Assembly (NCBI RefSeq): GCF_000269805.1 | Contig: NZ_JH711481.1 | Location: forward strand, 285,497 to 349,496 | DNA: 64,000 nt | Reading direction: 5' to 3' | DNA from: Actinomyces massiliensis 4401292 | GTDB lineage: Bacteria > Actinomycetota > Actinomycetes > Actinomycetales > Actinomycetaceae | Part shown: positions 17,536 through 24,950 of the stretch, in pieces | How the letters are laid out: each line of letters opens with the position of its first letter | How positions within the stretch are numbered: position 1 is the stretch's first letter | Position numbers and translations under genes: made by a program | Notes under the pieces: generated by a model | What the model was told of the DNA's origin: nothing | Databases searched by the model: none | What the model saw: only the letters and a program-made list of their open reading frames with translations

Positions 17536-17608
17536 CGTCGAGGTCGACTTTTTCGAACGAGGTTGGCGGTGGCACCGTCGATCTCGTTCGAAAAAGTCGA
17601 CCTCGACG
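17536..17608. repeat. Palindromic repeat, copy 4
   Basis: Arms of 36 bases beginning CGTCGAGGTCGACTTTTTCG surround a one-base centre, with a few mismatches (GGTTGGCGG in the left arm). It lies between the pseudo-amidotransferase stop and the sirtuin start. Confidence 0.9.
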
Positions 17609-17660
17609 CATGGGGGCTCAAGGCTGGCCGACGGCGGAGGCACGGTGTAGACCAGGCTCC

Positions 17661-18509
17661 ATGAGCGATCCGATCAGTGCTGCGGATATCACGGAGGCCG
17701 TGAACGCGGCCGCCGCCCTCATGGCGGGACGGCGCACCCTGGCCGTGACCGGCGCGGGAATCTCCACCGACGCCGGCATCCCTGACTACCGGGGCATGGG
17801 GACGACGCCGGTCGAGCCGGTCGACTACGAGCAGTTCGTCACCGATCCGGTGTGGTACCGGTGGTTATGGGCGCGCAACCACGCCACCTGGCGGCTGCTC
17901 GATCCCTTGGAGCCGACGCCGGGGCATGCGGCCCTGGCCCGCCTGGAGGAGGCGGGACTGGTGACGGGCGTCGCCACCCAGAACGTGGACCGGCTGCACT
18001 CCCGGGCCGATCAGCGCACCGTGTGGGAACTGCATGGCGCCTACGACCGGGTCGTGTGTCTGACCTGCGGGCGAATCGTCTCCCGCGCCGAGGTGGATGC
18101 CCGGCTGACGGTGCTCAACCCCGACTATCCGCGTGAGACCGATCCGGCACGGGTGGCGATCACTCCGGAGGCGGACAGGGACGCGGCGCGGGCCTGCGAC
18201 TTCGAGCCGGTGACGTGCGAGGCGTGCGGCGGTCTGCTCAAGCCGGACATCGTCTTCTTCGGCGAGGGGCTGCCCGCCGCCATGAGCGAGGCCATGGACG
18301 CCGCCGGCCATTGCGACGTCGTCCTGGTGGCGGGCACGAGCCTGGCGGTACTCACCGGGCTGTGGATCGTGCGCCAGGCCATAGCTCACGGCGCCGAGCT
18401 CGTGGTCATCAACCGCGGGCCGACCGCCGTGGACGAGATGGCCGACGTGCGCGTGCAGGGCGGAACGAGTCAGGTGCTCGAACCACTCGCCAATGCCCTG
18501 GGAGCCTGA
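17661..18509 (+). CDS. NAD-dependent protein deacetylase, sirtuin family
   Basis: 282 residues. Sirtuins remove acyl groups from lysines using NAD, releasing nicotinamide and O-acetyl-ADP-ribose. Seen: GAGIS (31-35) followed by TDAGIPDYRG, TQNVDRLH (106-113), catalytic His125 in WELHG, and zinc cysteines CLTC (133, 136) and CEAC. KPDIVFFGEG and VAGTSLAV complete the Rossmann core. The GAGISTDAGIPDYRG and TQNVDRLH forms fit the SIRT4-like (class II) group. All catalytic residues are present. The start at 17661 was preferred over an upstream in-frame ATG at 17610 because the extra residues would run into the palindrome. TAGACC stands seven bases upstream. Confidence 0.9.
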   Translation: MSDPISAADITEAVNAAAALMAGRRTLAVTGAGISTDAGIPDYRGMGTTPVEPVDYEQFVTDPVWYRWLWARNHATWRLLDPLEPTPGHAALARLEEAGLVTGVATQNVDRLHSRADQRTVWELHGAYDRVVCLTCGRIVSRAEVDARLTVLNPDYPRETDPARVAITPEADRDAARACDFEPVTCEACGGLLKPDIVFFGEGLPAAMSEAMDAAGHCDVVLVAGTSLAVLTGLWIVRQAIAHGAELVVINRGPTAVDEMADVRVQGGTSQVLEPLANALGA

Positions 18510-18568
18510 CCCGGGCGCGGGGCCGAGCACGCGTCCGGGTGCACCCAGGTGCGCCCGCCCCCGTCCCC

Positions 18569-18641
18569 CGTCGAGATCGACTTTTTCGAATGAGGGCGAC
18601 GGTGGCACCATCGATCTCGTTCGAAAAAGTCGATCTCGACG
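18569..18641. repeat. Palindromic repeat, copy 5
   Basis: Arms of 36 bases beginning CGTCGAGATCGACTTTTTCG, with few mismatches. It lies between the convergent sirtuin and amidotransferase genes, a good position for a two-way terminator. Confidence 0.9.
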
Positions 18642-18666
18642 CAAGGGCAGCTCAGTCCCGGGCGGC

Positions 18667-19401
18667 TCAATCGCGAGCGTAGTGCTCGGCGAAGTTGCGC
18701 AGCACAGCCCAGGACTGACTCACATCCTGGGCGCGGGTCCAGGCCTGAACGGCGGGCAGCTCGTCGGGGTCGAAGTACCCGTGATCGGCGTAGAAGGCCT
18801 GGCGGTGCGCGAAGGCCTCGCCATCGAGCTCGGGGTGGAACTGCGTGGCGTAGAGATTGGTCCTCATGCGGAGCATCTGAACCGGGCAGGGCTGAGAGGT
18901 CGCCAGCACGACGGCGCCGGGAGGAGGCGTGAAGATGGCGTCGTTGTGGGCGACGAACGCCTGAAAGGTGGGCGTGATGCCGGCGCACAGCGGGTCGGCC
19001 AGACCAGCGGCGGTCAAGGTGATCTCGGGAGCGCCGACCTCCTCGGCATAGGTGGCGTCGATGACGGCGCCCTGATGCCGGGCGAGGGTGCCGATGCCGT
19101 AGCAGGCCCCGAGGAAGGGGAAGTCAGCAGCGACAACGCGGTCGAGCAGGGCGGTGAACTCGGCCTCAACACGTCGCTGAGTATCGGATTTCACATCTTC
19201 GGGGGTGGATGTGTTGAAGGGAGATCCCCCCACCATGATGCCGGAGTACGCATCCATGTCGATGTCGGGCATGGGTTCTGACTCGAGGCGGACGCGGCAC
19301 AGGTCGCGCTCCCGCAGGCCGGTACGGATGAGGAAGGCTTCGTACTCGGCATCCGCCGGGGCGTCGTCGGCTCGGGTGGCGAGCAGGATGAAGGGCTTCA
19401 C
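18667..19401 (-). CDS. Class-I glutamine amidotransferase (GMP synthase-like), active-site residues intact
   Basis: 244 residues. Seen: nucleophile elbow GACYG with Cys100, QFHPE with His189 and Glu191, and the conserved GGSP near residue 58. The domain releases ammonia from glutamine for a synthase partner, or hydrolyses other gamma-glutamyl compounds. It is a stand-alone GMP synthase-like amidotransferase with no fused synthetase. It is closely related to the gene at 16737, which has lost both catalytic residues. The GTG start lies six bases after TAAAGT on the minus strand, again a leaderless layout. The acceptor is unknown. Confidence 0.87.
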   Translation of the reverse strand: MKPFILLATRADDAPADAEYEAFLIRTGLRERDLCRVRLESEPMPDIDMDAYSGIMVGGSPFNTSTPEDVKSDTQRRVEAEFTALLDRVVAADFPFLGACYGIGTLARHQGAVIDATYAEEVGAPEITLTAAGLADPLCAGITPTFQAFVAHNDAIFTPPPGAVVLATSQPCPVQMLRMRTNLYATQFHPELDGEAFAHRQAFYADHGYFDPDELPAVQAWTRAQDVSQSWAVLRNFAEHYARD

Positions 19402-19535
19402 GAGCGCACTTTAGCGGCAGCGGAGCTGGAGGGCAGAAGAGTCCCGATGGGCGGGCAGCGCGACAGCACCGCGAAGGAGGCGGACTCGGGGCGGCCTGGG
19501 CCCTCGAGCTCCCGAAGCCCTCGAGCTCCCGAAGC

Positions 19536-20360
19536 TCAGCCGAGGGCGGTCAGGATCGCCTCGACGGCGGCACGGACCACGTCGGGCGCCGGCCGACGGG
19601 TGAAGCCGTCCGCGCTGTGGGCGCCCACCCGGTGCTCCGCGGCACCCCGCCCGGTGGTGGCCGACGGATCGGCGGCGGCATCGACGTAGGCCAGCCCGGC
19701 GACCCGGACGCCCCGGGAGGCCAGCGCCATGGCTTCGGCAATGGAATCGGTGACGACGCCATCGGCGCCGAGCGCGGCGAGGACGCGGGCCTCCGCCCGA
19801 GTGGGGCGCACCGGTCCCGGGACGAGAGCCAGCAAGCCGGGCTCGCGCACGCCGTCGAGCGTGGCCAGACGCGCGGTGAGGTCTTCGTCCCACGCGGCCT
19901 CGACGACGCCGCGAGCGGGGAACAACGGGGTGCCGGCGAAGTTGAGGTGGTCGCCGATGGGGAGGAAGTCTTTGAACTCGGCTCCGCCAACACTGGTCGC
20001 ACGCGTGACGAGCAGGGCCGCGCGCACGCGGGCCGCGGCGGTACGGGCGAAGGCCGTGGTACTGCGGACGGGTTGGCCCTCGAACAGATTGGTGCGACCG
20101 CGGGCGATGAGGACGCCGAAACCATCATGCTCGTAGGACTGAAGGGCGTCCTCCTGCCCATCGAGCTCGGGTGCGGACACGCCGGGGAGAAAGGACAGGC
20201 GCACGCTGGAGGCGGGGCGCCCCCACGCCTCGCGGAGCTCGGTGAGGAAGAAGGGCTCGGCTATCACGAGGAGGTCATGCTGCGGACGACCGGTCGCCAG
20301 GAGAATCGAGGCCCCGTCGGGATCATCATCCCAGGGCGCGGTTGCAGGTTCCGGGGTCAC
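19536..20360 (-). CDS. Purine nucleoside phosphorylase-fold protein with altered active-site motifs
   Basis: 274 residues, the usual length of trimeric PNP. Family features: GVLIARGRTNLFEG (phosphate loop, normally GRxHxYEG), IGDHLNFAGTPLF (normally DHINLTGxNPL) and LALVPGPVRPT (normally GPxFET). The last carries the purine-binding Glu in active PNP; here R-P replaces F-E. The VGMSTVPE loop reads VVTDSIAEA, and the His of the phosphate loop is Asn90. The fold is therefore recognisable, but phosphorolysis of purine nucleosides cannot be assumed. It may act on a different nucleoside or be a regulator. The GTG start has GGGAG upstream. It follows the intact amidotransferase on the same strand. 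Confidence 0.7.
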   Translation of the reverse strand: MTPEPATAPWDDDPDGASILLATGRPQHDLLVIAEPFFLTELREAWGRPASSVRLSFLPGVSAPELDGQEDALQSYEHDGFGVLIARGRTNLFEGQPVRSTTAFARTAAARVRAALLVTRATSVGGAEFKDFLPIGDHLNFAGTPLFPARGVVEAAWDEDLTARLATLDGVREPGLLALVPGPVRPTRAEARVLAALGADGVVTDSIAEAMALASRGVRVAGLAYVDAAADPSATTGRGAAEHRVGAHSADGFTRRPAPDVVRAAVEAILTALG

Positions 20361-20520
20361 GCATTCTCCCTCTTAGTCGCGGGCATTCCGATAGGCAGCC
20401 TACCGGTCTCCCTCGCCAGAGGGTGTTTCTCCCAGGAAAAGAAGAGGGGAGCACCATCCGATCGTCTTCTCGACCCTCTCAGCCCACCATCCGCTCAGCG
20501 GTCACTCATCGGCCGTGCGA

Positions 20521-21012
20521 TCACATAGTCCGGTCGTAGTAGAAACGGGCCGTTCCGGCAACGACCGAGTACGCGAAGGCTGCCACTTTGACGAACAAGG
20601 ATATCGGAAGCGATGTGAAAGATACCACGAAAAGAATGAGCATGATCGGCAAGGCCGTCCTGCCGGCGACCACCCACATCTTCTGCTTGACCGCCCTGTC
20701 CCGCTCGTCCCACACGCCGTCCATCTCGCGGCTGAACATGGTGTCGTGGCCGCGACGCCCCCTCACGAGCAGGAGGATCAGCACGATCGCCGCAGCGAGA
20801 ATGCCGATGGCTCCGCCGAGCGCGGCGGACCGGACCTGATCGTCGGCGAGTCGCGGTCGGAGAATGAGAAGCGCTGCCGCGCCGACGACGCAGGCAACGA
20901 GATACACGCGCTCCCAGAAAGCCCTGCGACGCCGCCTGCGCTCAGCAGGAGACGCGGAGGCCGGAGCCGTGGCCGGGGGGCGACCCTCCGGTATCTCAGA
21001 CATCTCAGGCAT
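20521..21012 (-). CDS. Four-helix membrane protein coupled to an XRE regulator
   Basis: 163 residues. A charged N-terminus (ERRRRRRAFWERV) is followed by two hydrophobic helices (VYLVACVVGAAALLILR and ALGGAIGILAAAIVLILLLV), a loop with REMDGVWDERDRAVKQK, and two more helices. The loop resembles small actinobacterial membrane proteins that follow XRE regulators; function unknown. The ATG at 21012 overlaps the end of the XRE gene by eight bases, indicating translational coupling. The longer frame reaching 21186 overlaps the XRE gene and is not used. Confidence 0.7.
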   Translation of the reverse strand: MPEMSEIPEGRPPATAPASASPAERRRRRRAFWERVYLVACVVGAAALLILRPRLADDQVRSAALGGAIGILAAAIVLILLLVRGRRGHDTMFSREMDGVWDERDRAVKQKMWVVAGRTALPIMLILFVVSFTSLPISLFVKVAAFAYSVVAGTARFYYDRTM

Positions 21013-21193
21013 GGAAGATCTCCTCGACGGCGCGCCCGAATAAGCGCGCAATGGCGATGGCGAGCGGTAATGAGGGATCGTACTTCCCCTTCTCGATGGA
21101 GTTGACGCTCTGGCGCGAGACACCGAGAGCCTTGCCCAACTGCGCCTGAGTGAGACCCTTCTCCTCACGCAGCGCGCGCACGTCATTCTCCAC
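21005..21193 (-). CDS. Short XRE-family HTH regulator
   Basis: 62 residues. The sequence NDVRALREEKGLTQAQLGKALGVSRQSVNSIEKGKYDPSLPLAIAIARLF (shown here as the standard XRE layout: LTQAQLGKALGVSRQSVNSI) is one complete helix-turn-helix domain, ending in VEEIFH. Single-domain regulators of this type commonly sit before a membrane protein gene and control their own operon. The GTG at 21193 was chosen because GGAGG stands seven bases upstream. It ends inside the start of the downstream membrane gene. Upstream lies a broken small membrane gene and then another membrane protein gene, all on the same strand. Confidence 0.85.
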   Translation of the reverse strand: MENDVRALREEKGLTQAQLGKALGVSRQSVNSIEKGKYDPSLPLAIAIARLFGRAVEEIFHA

Positions 21194-21208
21194 GCCGGCC
21201 TCCTTCAC

Positions 21209-21310
21209 CGCTGGGACCGATCGTAGCGAAGACGGCACAGGACGAGCGCAGCACCGGCGACGAGGAGACCGGCGGCCGCCACGATGCTCCATCGCCCCGG
21301 GAAGGGCGCC
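21209..21310 (-). pseudogene. Remnant of a small membrane protein gene
   Basis: On the minus strand one frame reads PGRWSIVAAAGLLVAGAALV, then LCRLRYDRSQR and a stop. This parallels the end of the intact protein at 22916-23134 (LGRWHTIAAVAFLITGAALV, then LFRLRYERLRR). A start ATGCGCGTCC exists only in another frame, so the copy has an internal deletion and a frameshift. It lies just before the XRE gene. Confidence 0.5.
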
Positions 21311-21325
21311 GCGGACGCGCATGAC

Positions 21326-21571
21326 TCAGTCCTCGGCCGGCCAGTTGGCGGAGTGGACGGCCGCGGAGCGCCGGGCGCGGGAGAGCGAGCTCCTCACGAC
21401 GTCGATCATGGCGACGGCGAATCCGACGATGACCAGGCCCGTGGCCAGGCCCATGAGGAAGTAGTGATCGAGCAGGGCGCCGATGAGCAGAGCGATCAGG
21501 CCGACGCCGAGGATGACGGCGGCGATCCTGGCGGACAGGGACATCTCGCGAATGGCGGCGAAGGACTTCAT
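21326..21571 (-). CDS. Small two-helix membrane protein
   Basis: 81 residues starting MKSFAAIREMSLSARIAAVI. Two hydrophobic helices (AAVILGVGLIALLIGALL and FLMGLATGLVIVGFAVAMI) are joined by a short DHY loop, then a basic tail. The ATG at 21571 has AGGAGA nine bases upstream, so the longer frame to 21742 is rejected. It shows weak similarity to part of the protein at 23153 (LVIVGFAVAM against LVIIGLLAAI). It probably starts the transcript that continues through the XRE gene. Function unknown. Confidence 0.6.
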   Translation of the reverse strand: MKSFAAIREMSLSARIAAVILGVGLIALLIGALLDHYFLMGLATGLVIVGFAVAMIDVVRSSLSRARRSAAVHSANWPAED

Positions 21572-21650
21572 GACTGTTCTCCTAACTCCTGTGGGCCGCG
21601 CCGCGGGATCGAGGCCCGTCGACACGTGTCGCGTTTCCTTGACATGAAAA

Positions 21651-21700
21651 GTGTGCTTGACATCGACGAGCTTGTCAAGCTTGCTTGGCAGCGAGGCGGG
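21651..21700 (-). promoter_or_regulatory. Promoter/operator of the small membrane-protein cluster
   Basis: Reading the minus strand, TGCCAAGCAAGCTTGACA leads into an inverted repeat CTTGACA...TGTCAAG. TTGACA with CACACT 17 bases later could be the -35 and -10. TGCCAAGCAAGCT recurs before the second cluster near 23665, suggesting one regulator for both, possibly the XRE protein. Confidence 0.45.
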
Positions 21701-21772
21701 TCGAGCTCTCGCCGGGCCGCCGGCGAGCCGCCAGCGAGCCATCCCCTCGCTCCCCGCTCCGTCGTCTCCTTC

Positions 21773-21806
21773 ACCGAGATCGGTTCGGTTCCGGCTCGAG
21801 TTCGGT
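21773..21806. repeat. 22-bp repeat array (2 units)
   Basis: CGAGATCGGT at 21775 and CGAGTTCGGT at 21797, 22 bases apart. It marks one edge of the low-complexity stretch that follows. Confidence 0.75.
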
Positions 21807-22006
21807 TGGTGTGTCGTGGTTGTGTGGTGAGGTGGTGCGCGAGGGGGTTTGTGGTGGGTGGTGGCTGGCGGTCGGGCGTGTTGTGCGGTTTGTGGTTGGT
21901 CGTGGTGGGTGATGGGTCGGGTGGGGCCTGGTGCGGTGGGAGGGGTTGTGTGGTGGTGCCGTTGCTCGTGTGGTTGTGCTCTGCGTCGTGCGGTCGTGTC
22001 TCCGTG
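21803..22006. other. G/T-rich low-complexity DNA
   Basis: The plus strand is dominated by GTGGT, GGTTGTG and TGGGTGG runs. Open frames across it are compositional artefacts. No gene or known site is visible. Confidence 0.6.
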
Positions 22007-22176
22007 CCCGGGCTCGTGTGGTCGTACATGGGCTCACGCGGTCGTACGCTGCGGTGCGGGGTCGTACCCGGGCTCGTGTGGTCGTACATGGGCCCACGCG
22101 GTCGTACGCTGCGGTGCCGGGTCGTACCCTGGGGAGGCTTTAAGGTACGACTCCGCGGCGCCGGGTACGACCGCGT
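22007..22176. repeat. 20-bp periodic GTCGTAC array with an inverted end
   Basis: GTCGTAC occurs at 22021, 22041, 22061, 22081, 22101 and 22121, exactly every 20 bases, within two 60-base units that are almost identical. It is followed by the reverse complement GTACGAC at 22145 and 22165, again 20 apart. No coding function is evident. Confidence 0.85.
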
Positions 22177-22460
22177 GGATCTGGGCACGATCCCGCGGTG
22201 TCGGGGGTGCGTCGTGGTCGGGCCCGGCGTGCGGCGCGGCCCGTGCGGGGCGCGGCTCGGCGCCTGCGGAGGAGCGCGGTGACGGTCGCGCGCGGCCCAT
22301 CGTCGCGCGGCTCGGTGCTCGTGGGGGGAACGAGTCCTGCTGGGGCACGGCCTCGTCCTGTCGAGGGCGATATTTCGGCGCGAGCCCGGCGTCGTCGTCG
22401 GTCGGAGTCGTGCAGGAATGCCCGGCTCGCGGCCCCGGATCCCGGACGCCGCGTCGCCGA

Positions 22461-22522
22461 ACCGATCTCGGCACGGAACTCGACCGATCTCGAGCCGGAA
22501 CCGGACCGATCTCGACGAAAGG
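22461..22522. repeat. 22-bp tandem repeat array (3 units)
   Basis: ACCGATCTCG at 22461, 22483 and 22505. It ends in CTCGACGAAAGG shortly before the hrpB fragment. The intact hrpB is also preceded by such an array. Confidence 0.88.
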
Positions 22523-22562
22523 GGACAGAGGGGAGAGCACCGCCGTCGACCACAATGGGAGC

Positions 22563-22922
22563 GTGGACCGAACCGCGCCCGACCCGCTCGCCCGATTACT
22601 CGCCGCCCCTCCCCCGCTGCCCGCCAAGGAAGCCCTCCCCCGACTCCGCGAGCTGCTGACCGGCGTTCCGGTGCGCGGAGTCGTCGTCACCGCTCCGCCC
22701 GGCACCGGCAAGACGACCCTCGTCCCACCCCTGGTCGCCCAGATCCTCACCGCCCCTGACGGCGACCGGCGCGTCATCGTCACCCAGCCCCGGCGCGTCG
22801 CCGCGCGCCGCCGCACGACGCTTGGCGACTCTGCTCGACGAGCCCCTCGGAGCGACCATCGGCTACGCGGTGCGCGGAGAGCGGAGAACCGGCCCGCGCA
22901 CGCGCGTCGAGATCGTCACCGC
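22563..22922 (+). pseudogene. hrpB: Truncated, frameshifted copy of the 5' end of hrpB
   Basis: The first 120 codons parallel the intact hrpB at 28964: RTAPDPLARLLAAPPPLPA, then VVTAPPGTGKTTLVPPLVA and RVIVTQPRRVAAR. Relative to the intact gene one base is missing near 22808, so the frame is lost after VAAR. Similarity continues in another frame (ACGCGCGTCGAGATCGTCAC) and stops abruptly at GTCACCGCCGG. There it joins the 3' end of a convergent small membrane gene. A CACAAT box six bases before the GTG is shared with the intact gene, so the promoter was copied too. No functional helicase can be made. Confidence 0.85.
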
Positions 22923-23134
22923 CGGAGCCGCTCATAGCGAAGACGAAACAGGACGAGAGCTGCACCAGTAATGAGAAAAGCAACGGCTGCAATGGTGTGC
23001 CATCGGCCGAGGACACTCGCCAGATCTCCGGTGGCGGCGGACTGAGAGATGACCAGAAGCAGAAAGCCGGCGCCCACGATCAACCGGGACCGGCGGAACC
23101 AGCGACTGTTGGAATGGGCGTGACGAGAGCGCAT
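22916..23134 (-). CDS. Small two-helix membrane protein
   Basis: 72 residues. A basic N-terminus (MRSRHAHSNSRWFRRSR) precedes the hydrophobic helices LIVGAGFLLLVISQSAAT and IAAVAFLITGAALVLF, and the tail is RLRYERLRR. It is the intact relative of the remnant at 21209. Its last bases form the junction with the hrpB fragment, so whatever followed it (an XRE gene in the sister cluster) is gone. It starts 18 bases after the end of the upstream membrane gene. Function unknown. Confidence 0.6.
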   Translation of the reverse strand: MRSRHAHSNSRWFRRSRLIVGAGFLLLVISQSAATGDLASVLGRWHTIAAVAFLITGAALVLFRLRYERLRR

Positions 23135-23152
23135 GGGTCAGAACCAACCTGC

Positions 23153-23551
23153 TTAATCGATGCCAGCGTGGGCACGAGAGTACTGATGGAGATACCTGAT
23201 GAGTATCCCGAGGAAGAACGCGGATCCCAGCTGAATACCGATGAGGCCGCCGGTCACCGCGTCGGGCATATTGAGCACGGCCATGAACAGCAGCGGGAAG
23301 CCGCCGATCACGATGAAGGAGGGCAGGAGGACGACGGCTGCACGCCGGTCCAGGACCCCGCTCCCCCAGTGGGCGCGGTAGACGACGGCGATGGCGGCGA
23401 GCAGGCCGATGATGACGAGGGCCACGCCGACGCCGAGAAGATGGTCGCGAAGCTCGGCGGGGACAGCGCGATGCAGGATGACGGCACCGGCTCCCGCAAG
23501 GGCGCCCACAGCGATGAGGGGCGCGGCGATAGCGCCGATGATGCGGCGCAT
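23153..23551 (-). CDS. Four-helix membrane protein
   Basis: 132 residues starting MRRIIGAIAAPLIAVGALAG. Four hydrophobic segments are visible (about 5-27, 35-57, 70-92 and 98-118), ending in LIRYLHQYSRAHAGID. GAAGAACAGT before the ATG resembles the GGAGAACAGTC before the gene at 21571, and the promoter shares TGCCAAGCAAGCT. The two clusters look like duplicated transcription units that diverged. Function unknown. Confidence 0.65.
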   Translation of the reverse strand: MRRIIGAIAAPLIAVGALAGAGAVILHRAVPAELRDHLLGVGVALVIIGLLAAIAVVYRAHWGSGVLDRRAAVVLLPSFIVIGGFPLLFMAVLNMPDAVTGGLIGIQLGSAFFLGILIRYLHQYSRAHAGID

Positions 23552-23639
23552 ACTGTTCTTCTTTCCATTGAGACGTGCGGCAGCGGGAGCAGAGGGACCG
23601 GTGAGCGATGGAATCGGCGAACGCCGAACTATGTCGCAT

Positions 23640-23720
23640 TTATGATCTATGTGACTTGAATTAGCTTGCTTGGCACCGACCTCTTTGCCAAGTGTACGCG
23701 CTGTACTCGAACTTACTTGG
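23640..23720. promoter_or_regulatory. Shared promoter region with an inverted repeat
   Basis: On the minus strand CTTGGCA...TGCCAAG is an inverted repeat immediately followed by CAAGCTAATTC, matching the site before the sister cluster at 21651-21700. The plus-strand frame at 23727 starts just beyond, so the region may serve both directions. Confidence 0.4.
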
Positions 23721-23726
23721 GAGGTT

Positions 23727-24087
23727 ATGAACGGTCGGATTGAGGCCGAGGACCTTCGCCAGGATGCGGATTACCAGGCTCGCACCATCGATCATCGCGT
23801 GCTGGGTATTGGCGGGGCGTCATCTGTCACTTAGGTCGTTGGTGACCGACAGCCTCCTTGGCATCTACGCCCACTTCATCGCCAGCCCCATATTCAGCAT
23901 GTTCTTGGCAGGATCCATCCTCGGCATCATCGTCTCGCGCCCCTGCCGTCACGACGACGAGCGAGACCCGTCCTCACGCGCCACCGAACTCGAGGGAGAG
24001 AGTGAGGCCGATACATCCGACTCGGCGCGGCACTGGACGCGGCCTTGTGGGCACCGACATCTTCTGCTCGAGCTCGCGAGGCAGTGA
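23727..24087 (+). pseudogene. Possible broken membrane-protein gene
   Basis: GGGAGG lies three bases before an ATG at 23727 whose frame (MNGRIEAEDLRQDADYQART) stops after about 35 codons. A second frame then reads SLVTDSLLGIYAHFIASPIF and FLAGSILGIIVSR, which looks like a membrane helix, followed by an acidic tail. A frameshift near 23830 would join them. Either a pseudogene or a short protein starting in the second frame is possible. Confidence 0.3.
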
Positions 24088-24159
24088 GGACGGGCCTTGA
24101 CGCGAGTCACATCAGTAGTAGTATCGGGTGTTATATCAATGTCGGGTGTTGTTATTTGA

Positions 24160-24891
24160 ATGCTTCCCGACAGCCTTGAGGTCTCCGCCAGTCGGCAGCG
24201 CCTCGCCAGTTTGAAGCAGCGCGAAGAGGGGGAACATGTACCGGGACAAGGAACTGGCTGATGGGAGTTGGCGGACCGGGAGCGTGTCCGCGCGCTTGTC
24301 GCTTCCGAAGCCTGGAACGGCGGCCAGTACGCGAAGCCTCGATCCGCACCGTTCGAGACGCATGCAGGCAAGACCTTCATGACGTTCCGAGGACCTATCG
24401 TGCATGCGCCCAAGGCCGATGAGCGCCACCGCGCAGGGAACGCGCACCGTATTGCGACCCGCTGGATCGCAAGCGAGATCATCACTCCCACGCTTCGTAA
24501 AACTCCGGCACCCGGTTTCGCGGCCGACCGCATCTGGACGAGTCACGAGGCGCTGCTCTTCGACTATGAAGCCCCGCAGATCCGCGAATATCGGGATCGC
24601 CGATACCTCACGAGCACGGCAACACCTTCACCAACAGTCAGGACATCAAGACCCGGCTCGTGGCGGACATACTCGCTGAAGCGACAGAGTTCTCCTCTGT
24701 TCTCCTCGATCGTCCGAGCGTACGGAGTTGCACCAGGCGGATTCCGCCTGGAAACCACGGTGGACGACGTCGACGAGTGCGTCTGGGACCGTGATGCCCT
24801 GATCGACCCGCATCGGTATACGACCGGATGCGATCCACGGCTCAGCTTGATTCAAGCCCAGCACGTCATCGAAAAGTGGGTGGCAGCATGA
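24160..24891 (+). pseudogene. Decayed class II DAHP synthase (PhzC-like)
   Basis: DAHP synthase makes the first intermediate of the shikimate pathway from PEP and erythrose 4-phosphate. Recognisable blocks spread over different frames include GGQYAKPRS, RGPIVHAPKADE, WTSHEALLFDYE, HGNTFTNSQDIKTRLV, GVAPGGFRLETTVDDVDECV and YTTGCDPRLSLIQAQHVIEKW (read in pieces). These match the class II enzymes used in specialised metabolism such as phenazine PhzC. The middle of the protein, with the KVGPE-type motif, is missing, and at least two frame changes occur. About 730 bases remain of an expected 1200. The following genes keep tight operon spacing, so a biosynthetic operon decayed here. Confidence 0.8.
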
Positions 24892-24950
24892 GCAGTATCG
24901 GTCTACTCGAGGTCGAGAGCGTAGTCTGCCCGGTGGAGGAGAACCGATGA
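24888..24950 (+). CDS. 20-residue ORF bridging two genes
   Basis: ATG overlaps the stop of the DAHP synthase remnant and the stop overlaps the next ATG. The peptide is MSSIGLLEVESVVCPVEENR. It contains GGAGGAG, the ribosome binding site of the next gene. It may couple translation, or be what remains of a gene after an internal deletion. Confidence 0.3.
   Translation: MSSIGLLEVESVVCPVEENR

Noticed and set aside
21849-22562. Open frame through the G/T-rich region leading into the hrpB fragment
   Set aside because: Low-complexity translation (Trp/Gly/Val/Cys-rich) with tandem DNA repeats; no coding evidence before 22563.
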